Assembly (NCBI GenBank): GCA_030699485.1
Contig: JAUYMM010000003.1
Span: forward strand, 1 to 9,076
DNA: 9,076 nt
Reading direction: 5' to 3'
Source: Candidatus Woesebacteria bacterium
GTDB taxonomy: Bacteria > Patescibacteriota > Microgenomatia > UBA8517
The notes under the pieces are model-generated. The model saw only the letters and a list, made by a program, of their open reading frames with translations, searched no databases and was not told where the DNA came from. The first letter of the stretch is position 1. Each line of letters begins with the position of its first letter. This document shows, piece after piece, positions 4,709 through 9,076 of this stretch. Position numbers and translations under genes: made by a program.

Positions 4709-7054
4709 TTAAAGTTTCGCACGTCTAGTAATTTCTGCTTCTACAAGTCTTGCATCTCTTCCGTGTTTTAATCTACTCATCTCAATAATTATCTCTGCTG
4801 TCCTATCATTTTTTAAAGCTTTAATTTTTGCTAAATCAAGTGTTGTGTCTAATGAAAATGGAGGTTGTGGTTGATTATTAACAATAGTTTTGACATATGC
4901 ATGAAATCTTTCAACATTTAAAAGGTCATCCTCTCCAAATGTTGGAGCAAATTCATGTTGCAGGTAATTGGCATCGGTTACCCCTACTCTAAATGATATT
5001 TTTGTACCTACATTTCCAAAAACAGCATTTTTAACCTCTTCCTCCATTTGTCCAATAAACTGGTTGGCAACTGTTAAATTTAATTTATATTTTCTAGCTT
5101 CAGATAGAATTACTGCAAAATCAGGAGTTGCAAAATTTTGAAATTCATCAACATAAAGATAAAAATCACGTCTTTTGTCCTCTGGTGTATCACTTCTACT
5201 CATAGCTGCCATTAAAATACGAGGAACTAAGATAAGTCCTAAAAAGTTAGAATTTTCTTCCCCCAATTCTCCTTTTGCAAGATTAATTAGAAGTATCTTT
5301 CTATTATCCATAACGTCGCGGAACGAGAAAGATGATGTTGATTGCCCAATTATATTTCTAATCATTTTATTTGTAACAAATCTTCCAAATTTAGAAACTA
5401 TGTAATCTAATACTTCAGATTTATGGAAGTCACTAGTTTGAGCTATTTGATCTGTCCAATAACGTCTAATAATAGGATCTGTTACTTTTGGTAAAAGTTC
5501 TTGAACATATCTTGCATCAGTTAGAACTCTCATCAATTCAACAAAAGTAGCTCCAGGTTCTGACATAATAGTAAGCATGGCATTTCTAACTGCGTGCTCA
5601 AAACGAGGACCAACAATACCAGTTTTATATGGATCAAAAAGTTTATACATCATATTAATAATTGATGAAGCTACAAAATGTTTTTCATCTTCAGTATTAG
5701 CTTCCAATAAATTTAGACCCATTGGTCTTTCAGTGTCTGAAGGTCTAAAGTAAATAACATCTTCAGCTCTTTCTGGTGGAATAAGCTTTAAAATATCTTC
5801 AACAGCATCACCGTGTGGATCCATAAAACAGATTCCACGACCTGCATTAATGTCTTGCATAATCATGCTTTTTAAGAGCTCTGTTTTCCCAACTCCAGTT
5901 GCACCAATAATAAACATATGTCGCCTTCTGTCATCATCTCCTATGGCAATTTCTCTTGTTACACCTCTATAGATACTTTTACCTAAATAGAGACCTTCCT
6001 CAGGTATTTCAGCAGGTGCAGGAGCTGTTTTACTATGTAACCAGTGTATGTGTGGCGTTGTTATTTGTCTATTTGGAAAATGGAAAAGTGTTGCAAGTTC
6101 TTCTGAATTTAAAACTGAAACGTGATTTTTTAAAAGATTAAACATTGGTTGGTAGCGATACAAGAAATCTTGCATAAAACCACCTTTGTTATAAATCTTC
6201 CTACTACCTAAACTGTTGTGTTCCCCTGCCACTTGGCTTAAGGAAGAAACAATATTATCAAGATTCATTTTTGCTTTTTCTTTTGTACCTGACGTAACAA
6301 TAATTCTAATTGAAGTTTCATATCCAGGTTTGCTTATCTTATTTTCTACAGCTTCTAAGGCTTTACCAGATACTGAGTATTTGGCGCTTTCAGAACTACT
6401 TTCTTGTTTTTTAGTATCTGATATGAATTTACCTCCTGCTTTTTGCCAGCCAGAATCTGCGGGTGAAATTAGAATCTGAACACATGCACCTTCATCTTCT
6501 CCTAATTTGGCAAGACTAGACGTAAGAGAGGCTAATATATCTGTTGGTAAATCTTTAAATGTTTTTAATGGGTAATAATTGGCTTTTGATAACTGTAATG
6601 ATTTGTAGGCAACTTTTCCTTCTCTGTCAGGCGAACCGCCTCCTTCAAATAAATTAATTTCTTGGACTTCTTTAATTTCTGCATCAGGATATGCTCCGTG
6701 AACTTGTCTTTCAACTAAGTCTTTATATTCTGACGGTGTCCAAACAAAAAATTTGATATCCTCTGACCTTGCAATTATTTCAAATGAAATTGCAGGCTGA
6801 ACAGCAAAATTTTGCTTCCAACCACCTTTTTTAATTGAATAAAGAGATGCAAAAAGTTGTTCCATTGCATCAATTTTTATTTCATTTAAACGAGGAACTG
6901 AGATCTGAAGATAAACAGAGTCTACTGATCTTTCTTCCCTGCCTCTATATCTAAATATTATAAATGCTGTGTAGCCAATTACAGCCATTGTAAAAACTAA
7001 AAATATAATTAAAATTAAAAAGGCAAAAAGTGTATTTAAATCAGGTGTAATCAT
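4709..7054 (-). CDS. VirD4/TraG-like membrane-anchored ATPase (type IV secretion coupling family)
   Basis: 781 aa. One N-terminal membrane helix (about 10-35) is followed by a basic cytoplasmic anchor (FRYRGREER). A long region to about 350 has no motif I recognise. The ATPase domain has Walker A GATGVGKT (384-391), FMDPHGD (410-416), and Walker B FYLYVDEF (631-638) with Asp636/Glu637. VANQFIG (662-668) follows as the sensor-type segment. This architecture is that of conjugative coupling proteins and related FtsK/HerA-type DNA pumps. Such genes are widespread in Patescibacteria, where they may serve DNA transfer or pilus-like systems (inference). No relaxase or VirB-type channel genes are visible here. 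The start overlaps the preceding 110-aa gene by ATGA, implying translational coupling. Confidence 0.88.
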   Translation of the reverse strand: MITPDLNTLFAFLILIIFLVFTMAVIGYTAFIIFRYRGREERSVDSVYLQISVPRLNEIKIDAMEQLFASLYSIKKGGWKQNFAVQPAISFEIIARSEDIKFFVWTPSEYKDLVERQVHGAYPDAEIKEVQEINLFEGGGSPDREGKVAYKSLQLSKANYYPLKTFKDLPTDILASLTSSLAKLGEDEGACVQILISPADSGWQKAGGKFISDTKKQESSSESAKYSVSGKALEAVENKISKPGYETSIRIIVTSGTKEKAKMNLDNIVSSLSQVAGEHNSLGSRKIYNKGGFMQDFLYRYQPMFNLLKNHVSVLNSEELATLFHFPNRQITTPHIHWLHSKTAPAPAEIPEEGLYLGKSIYRGVTREIAIGDDDRRRHMFIIGATGVGKTELLKSMIMQDINAGRGICFMDPHGDAVEDILKLIPPERAEDVIYFRPSDTERPMGLNLLEANTEDEKHFVASSIINMMYKLFDPYKTGIVGPRFEHAVRNAMLTIMSEPGATFVELMRVLTDARYVQELLPKVTDPIIRRYWTDQIAQTSDFHKSEVLDYIVSKFGRFVTNKMIRNIIGQSTSSFSFRDVMDNRKILLINLAKGELGEENSNFLGLILVPRILMAAMSRSDTPEDKRRDFYLYVDEFQNFATPDFAVILSEARKYKLNLTVANQFIGQMEEEVKNAVFGNVGTKISFRVGVTDANYLQHEFAPTFGEDDLLNVERFHAYVKTIVNNQPQPPFSLDTTLDLAKIKALKNDRTAEIIIEMSRLKHGRDARLVEAEITRRAKL

Positions 7055-7383
7055 TTCTTTATATCAAATAAAACCTTCCAACCAAAGTATACTGCTTTTT
7101 TAAATATACGAAGCCAATACCCTGCTGACCAAACTGACGATTCTTCAATATTACCTTTAGTTTTAATTTCTAGCGTCTCTTTATCAATTTCAGGAATTAT
7201 AATATCAACTTTATTTTCATCAGGTGTGGTAATTAATTTATTGCCCTTATCATCTGTTACTTGAGCTTTAAATTGTGTAGGAACAGGAGTAATAACTTCT
7301 TTCCTTTCTATATTTAAAGGTGAAGCTTCATCAATATTTTCATACTGATTTTTTTTTGGTTCTCTTTCAGGCAGTAGTCCCAT
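7051..7383 (-). CDS. Hypothetical 110-aa protein coupled to the VirD4-like ATPase
   Basis: No family recognised. The N-terminus is polar and proline-rich (MGLLPEREPKKN), and the middle is acidic with Ile/Thr/Lys-rich beta-like stretches. The C-terminus (about 85-110, YWLRIFKKAVYFGWKVLFDI) is an aromatic, basic amphipathic or membrane-associated helix. The stop overlaps the start of the ATPase gene (ATGA), so it is probably an accessory partner of that ATPase at the membrane (inference from context). An extended -10 box lies 6 nt before the ATG and predicts a leaderless message. The first nine codons and the promoter recur at 8046-8088, upstream of the toxin gene. Confidence 0.75.
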   Translation of the reverse strand: MGLLPEREPKKNQYENIDEASPLNIERKEVITPVPTQFKAQVTDDKGNKLITTPDENKVDIIIPEIDKETLEIKTKGNIEESSVWSAGYWLRIFKKAVYFGWKVLFDIKK

Positions 7384-7398
7384 GAATTAATAATAGCA
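7356..7398. repeat. 43-bp dispersed direct repeat, copy 1 (promoter plus gene start)
   Basis: Matches 8046-8088 at 35 of 43 positions without gaps (my count). The unit covers the extended -10 box, the 6-nt spacer, the ATG and about nine codons (MGLLPEREP). Identity is perfect over the last 15 bases of the coding part (7356-7370). Confidence 0.8.
7390..7398 (-). promoter_or_regulatory. Extended -10 promoter of the 110-aa / ATPase operon
   Basis: TGC-TATTAT on the minus strand (7398-7390), then 6 nt (TAATTC), then the ATG at 7383. Transcription would begin at or beside the start codon. No -35 is evident (TAAAAC at 17 nt). A diverged copy sits at 8080-8088. Confidence 0.6.
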
Positions 7399-7401
7399 CA
7401 G

Positions 7402-7686
7402 TTAAATGGCGAGTTTTATCCTATTATTTGCATAGCCGTTTATAAGCATATTAATAATCCTTTGGTATGGAATACCATGTTTTTGAGCCTTAACTTTTAC
7501 TTTAGTTAAATCTTCTCCTTCAACACGTAAAGTTATACTTTTGTTCTTTTTGAACTTAAAGTAGTTTTTTGCAGCCTCTTGAAGTTCCATTATTGATTCT
7601 TCCTGATTTTCGACAGGAACATAATCGCCTCTTTTAAGCGCTTTTTGGATCTCTCTTTCGTATTTGTCTAATATTACTTTTTTCAT
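7402..7686 (-). CDS. Type II antitoxin, CopG/ribbon-helix-helix type
   Basis: 94 aa. The N-terminal half (about 1-45) is charged and helical, as in toxin-neutralising regions. The C-terminal half, KSITLRVEGEDLTKVKVKAQ (49-68) then KHGIPYQRIINMLINGYAN, has the strand-helix-helix pattern of a ribbon-helix-helix DNA-binding domain seen in CopG-like antitoxins. The toxin gene lies immediately upstream (25-nt gap), in the toxin-first order known from brnTA modules. The expected role is to bind the toxin and repress their shared promoter at about 7991-8018. There is no Shine-Dalgarno site. A TATAAA lies 4 nt before the ATG and could give extra antitoxin transcription. Confidence 0.82.
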   Translation of the reverse strand: MKKVILDKYEREIQKALKRGDYVPVENQEESIMELQEAAKNYFKFKKNKSITLRVEGEDLTKVKVKAQKHGIPYQRIINMLINGYANNRIKLAI

Positions 7687-7711
7687 TTTATTTATAGTTA
7701 TAAACTGAATC

Positions 7712-7984
7712 TCATCTTAAATATTTTTTAGTTACATCATGATCAGGATAAACTGTTTTTAAAAATTTTACTTTCCTTATTTTATCAACTACATACGGTG
7801 CAACATATGCATAATTATCAATTTCAACTATTAAAAGCTTCTGATTCGGATATTTTTTGATATTATAATGTTTAAAGTCTTTAATGACTCTCTTATTTTT
7901 AACAGCTTTAATTACATCTTCAAAATTAATTCCTCTCGATTCTTTTAATTGCTTATTCTTTTCAATATTATAATCAAAGTTCAT
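7712..7984 (-). CDS. Type II toxin, BrnT-like (small ribonuclease-fold family)
   Basis: 90 aa. The opening FDYNIEKNKQLKESRGINFE (3-22), the KYPNQKLLIVEIDNYAYVAPYV stretch (44-65), and the ending FLKTVYPDHDVTKKYLR (74-90) are the pattern of short BrnT-like toxins that pair with CopG-type antitoxins. Known BrnT is an RNase, and the same activity is inferred here. The gene precedes its antitoxin. Its ATG lies 2 nt after the stop of a 28-codon mini-ORF. A TTGACA...TATAGA promoter ends 6 nt before the ATG, predicting a leaderless message if that promoter is used. No Shine-Dalgarno site is visible. The family call rests on motif resemblance, so the activity is less certain than the pairing. Confidence 0.8.
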   Translation of the reverse strand: MNFDYNIEKNKQLKESRGINFEDVIKAVKNKRVIKDFKHYNIKKYPNQKLLIVEIDNYAYVAPYVVDKIRKVKFLKTVYPDHDVTKKYLR

Positions 7985-7986
7985 AT

Positions 7987-8073
7987 TTATTCTATAATAT
8001 CAGTACATACTTTGTCAATACATAAAATCATGTTTTCCACACTTCTTGGTTCTCTTTCAGATAGTAATCCCAT
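7987..8073 (-). CDS. 28-codon mini-ORF: copied start of the 110-aa gene, leader peptide or remnant
   Basis: Reads MGLLSEREPRSVENMILC and ten more residues to TAA. Its first nine codons match the start of the 110-aa gene (MGLLPEREP) with one or two changes; the rest is unrelated. It keeps an extended -10 box (TGC-TACAAT) exactly 6 nt before its ATG. The stop is 2 nt before the toxin ATG, so a ribosome finishing it could restart on the toxin. It may be an active leader ORF or just the debris of a duplication or deletion. The sequence cannot decide. Confidence 0.45.
   Translation of the reverse strand: MGLLSEREPRSVENMILCIDKVCTDIIE
7991..8018 (-). promoter_or_regulatory. Toxin-antitoxin promoter
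   Basis: Perfect TTGACA (8018-8013), a 16-nt spacer, TATAGA (7996-7991), then 6 nt to the toxin ATG. Shifting the -10 to TAGAAT gives an 18-nt spacer. The promoter lies inside the mini-ORF at 7987-8073. TATGTA occurs twice around it and could be part of an operator. Confidence 0.65.
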
Positions 8074-8088
8074 ACATTCATTGTAGCA
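8046..8088. repeat. 43-bp dispersed direct repeat, copy 2
   Basis: Counterpart of 7356-7398 at an exact offset of 690 bases. It comprises promoter, ATG and nine codons. The toxin-antitoxin pair lies between the copies. Confidence 0.8.
8080..8088 (-). promoter_or_regulatory. Extended -10 promoter of the mini-ORF
   Basis: TGC-TACAAT on the minus strand (8088-8080), then 6 nt, then ATG at 8073. It is the duplicated counterpart of the promoter at 7390-7398. It partly overlaps a 5-bp hairpin TAGCA-AAAA-TGCTA. Confidence 0.55.
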
Positions 8089-8112
8089 TTTTTGCTATCA
8101 CTTTTTGTGGAA

Positions 8113-8403
8113 TTAATCTGCTAAGTATTCCTTTAATACCTCAGCCTGAAGTTTTTTTGGCATTTCAACGGATTGATTTTTTAAGCGATTAATAAATATA
8201 CCGAATACTTTTCTAACTGAAGGGATAGGACGACTAGGACTGTTTAATTTTTCAGTAAGTTCATTGTTTGGATTTTCTTTTATCCAGACGTCCATCCAAT
8301 CCATAAAAACATGTCCGATCATATGAGGAACTACTAGATAACTTTCTGTTCCCTTATGTTCATTGTATTGTTTAGCAAAACTACTTTCTATATCAAGTGA
8401 CAT
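8113..8403 (-). CDS. Hypothetical 96-aa protein
   Basis: No family recognised. The protein is soluble-looking, with an aromatic, Met-rich middle (VVPHMIGHVFMDWMDVWIKEN) and a basic helical C-terminus (VFGIFINRLKN ... KLQAEVLKEYLAD). I choose ATG at 8403. A longer version from TTG at 8439 (108 aa) would overlap the adenosyltransferase stop as TTGA, but those 12 extra codons coincide exactly with a strong promoter (TTGACA, 17 nt, TATCAT) whose predicted start is at the ATG. The longer form could still be made from the operon transcript. Context downstream of nrdJ and the cobalamin adenosyltransferase does not reveal a function. Confidence 0.65.
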   Translation of the reverse strand: MSLDIESSFAKQYNEHKGTESYLVVPHMIGHVFMDWMDVWIKENPNNELTEKLNSPSRPIPSVRKVFGIFINRLKNQSVEMPKKLQAEVLKEYLAD

Positions 8404-8410
8404 TGAATGG

Positions 8411-8439
8411 ATGATAAACCTAGAAGTTCTTATTGTCAA
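8411..8439 (-). promoter_or_regulatory. Promoter of the 96-aa gene
   Basis: Perfect TTGACA (8439-8434), an ideal 17-nt spacer, TATCAT (8416-8411), then 7 nt to ATG at 8403. It predicts a leaderless mRNA and overlaps the end of the adenosyltransferase gene. Confidence 0.7.
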
Positions 8440-8933
8440 CTAGTTATTTTCCACACTTCTTCTTTAATCTTTCCTTTGAAGTTAGTAAAGCGAGCAAGTG
8501 TGAACAAGTAATCGCTGAGGCGATTAAGATACGGTAATATGTAATATGTAGTATGTAGTATATTGGGGACTGCAACTAGGGCACGCTCGGCACGACGAGT
8601 GAGGGAACGGGCGTAATACATCTTTACAGCCCTTGGAGTTCCTGAATAAATAATAAAGTTTGCAAGAACTGGCATCTTGCCTTCCATATCATCAATTTCT
8701 CGTTCTAATTTTTTGATTGCATCTTTCGGTATTGCAAGGTCAGACCTTGCAAGTATGGCATTTATAGTAAAAAGATTTTTTTGAATTTCAGTTAAGCCTC
8801 CCACAACCCCTAAATATGAATTAAGTTCATCAATCGCTCCAATTGCTTGAATAAGTTTTGAAGATTTAGAAACTCTTTTCCCATTAAAAATCCCCGTCTT
8901 CCCTTTATCTCCTGTTTTTGTATATACACCCAT
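8436..8933 (-). CDS. PduO-type cob(I)alamin adenosyltransferase
   Basis: Transfers the adenosyl group of ATP to cob(I)alamin, making adenosylcobalamin (coenzyme B12). The 165-aa product has the ATP-binding N-terminus YTKTGDKGKTGIFNGKRVSK (4-23), AIGAIDELNSYLG (30-42), the family's DLAIP segment (65-69), the conserved arginine helix ARSLTRRAERALV (108-120) and YLNRLSDYLFTLAR (135-148). Typical members are about 170-190 aa, so it is compact but intact. Its ATG directly abuts the TAA of nrdJ (TAAATG), an enzyme that consumes this cofactor, so the pair forms a functional operon. The coding sequence contains a four-copy 7-bp tandem repeat (8534-8561) and a 21-bp palindrome (8732-8752). Confidence 0.93.
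   Translation of the reverse strand: MGVYTKTGDKGKTGIFNGKRVSKSSKLIQAIGAIDELNSYLGVVGGLTEIQKNLFTINAILARSDLAIPKDAIKKLEREIDDMEGKMPVLANFIIYSGTPRAVKMYYARSLTRRAERALVAVPNILHTTYYILPYLNRLSDYLFTLARFTNFKGKIKEEVWKITS
8534..8561. repeat. Tandem heptamer repeat, 4 copies of GTARTAT
   Basis: GTAATAT, GTAATAT, GTAGTAT, GTAGTAT in perfect tandem, inside the adenosyltransferase gene. The gene is read in the other direction, where this encodes roughly ILHTTYYILP just before the YLNRLSD helix. Seven is not a multiple of three, so gain or loss of one unit shifts the frame. Confidence 0.9.
8732..8752. repeat. 21-bp perfect palindrome (10-bp arms, 1-bp centre)
   Basis: TTGCAAGGTC, A, GACCTTGCAA. It lies within the adenosyltransferase gene over the codons for LARSDLAI, a conserved part of the protein, so it could be coincidental. 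As DNA it has the size of a dimeric-regulator operator. Confidence 0.85.
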
Positions 8934-9076
8934 TTAGCACTCTGAATGTCCACATGCATAGCATTTTGAGCATCCTTCTTCAAATACTAATGCTCCTGCT
9001 CCACAAGTTGGACAAATATCTCCTGGTTTTTCTTGTTTTGCATGAAGAAACAAACTTTCTTGTTGTCTTTCGTTAA
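8934..9076 (-). CDS. nrdJ: Adenosylcobalamin-dependent ribonucleotide reductase, C-terminal end (5' part outside window)
   Basis: Class II ribonucleotide reductase makes deoxyribonucleotides using adenosylcobalamin. Only the last 46 residues are visible. They show the cysteine-rich zinc-finger-like tail typical of NrdJ: GDICPTCGAGALVFEEG then CSKCYACGHSEC, with CxxC at visible residues 21/24, CxxCxxC at 35/38/41 and the terminal Cys46. This tail is thought to shuttle reducing equivalents or bind zinc. The stop codon touches the start of the adenosyltransferase gene that makes its cofactor. Confidence 0.88.
   Translation of the reverse strand, partial: NERQQESLFLHAKQEKPGDICPTCGAGALVFEEGCSKCYACGHSEC

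Noticed and set aside
8084..8106. Hairpin TAGCA-AAAA-TGCTA as a terminator after the 96-aa gene
   Set aside because: Only 5 bp with no T-run on the minus strand. On the plus strand a T-rich stretch follows, but there is no gene upstream to terminate.
8401..8439. TTG at 8439 as the start of the 96-aa gene (108-aa form)
   Set aside because: The extra 12 codons coincide with a TTGACA-17-TATCAT promoter ending 7 nt before ATG at 8403. Kept only as an alternative.
1..9076. CRISPR array, insertion sequence or recoded TGA
   Set aside because: No regularly spaced repeats, no transposase or terminal inverted repeats, and TGA serves as a normal stop (for example at 2145-2147 and 7051-7053).

Overview
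The window is AT-rich bacterial DNA using the standard code (TGA serves as a stop). The gene complement suggests a Candidate Phyla Radiation (Patescibacteria) genome, possibly Microgenomates: compact and overlapping genes, few Shine-Dalgarno sites, a short FtsB-like protein ending in a tryptophan-rich tail, a VirD4-like ATPase, a B12-dependent ribonucleotide reductase with its adenosyltransferase, and introns in tRNA genes. That placement is inference from gene content; no marker gene here settles it.

Layout from left to right. Positions 1-1330 (minus strand) hold trpS and, overlapping its end by 16 bases, a free-standing tRNA-binding domain protein cut by the window edge. Positions 1355-1830 are an RNA region: a minus-strand terminator, a minus-strand tRNA(CAU) split by a complete 189-nt group I intron, two divergent promoters, and a plus-strand tRNA(CAU). 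A 104-aa unknown gene starts 4 nt after the second tRNA. An FtsB/DivIC-like gene (minus) and a Xer-family tyrosine recombinase (plus) are divergent, and the recombinase promoter lies inside the start of the FtsB gene. Positions 3413-3792 (minus) contain the most unusual object: a full tRNA-Ile(UAU)-like gene sitting inside the anticodon loop of another tRNA gene, followed 4 nt later by a 63-aa ORF.

Positions 3804-9076 form a long minus-strand block. In transcription order it holds the C-terminus of nrdJ, a PduO-type cobalamin adenosyltransferase, an unknown 96-aa protein, a 28-codon mini-ORF, a BrnT-like toxin and its ribbon-helix-helix antitoxin, an unknown 110-aa protein, a VirD4/TraG-like membrane ATPase, and a short UDP-sugar dehydrogenase that lacks the C-terminal domain.

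Several themes link the genes. NrdJ needs adenosylcobalamin, and the abutting adenosyltransferase makes it. All four tRNAs read AUG/AUA-type codons. At several minus-strand genes a -10 box lies 6-7 nt before the ATG, which predicts leaderless mRNAs. Two small ORFs begin exactly 4 nt after a tRNA, so tRNA 3' processing could itself generate a near-leaderless message. The start region of the 110-aa gene, including its promoter, has been copied upstream of the toxin gene.
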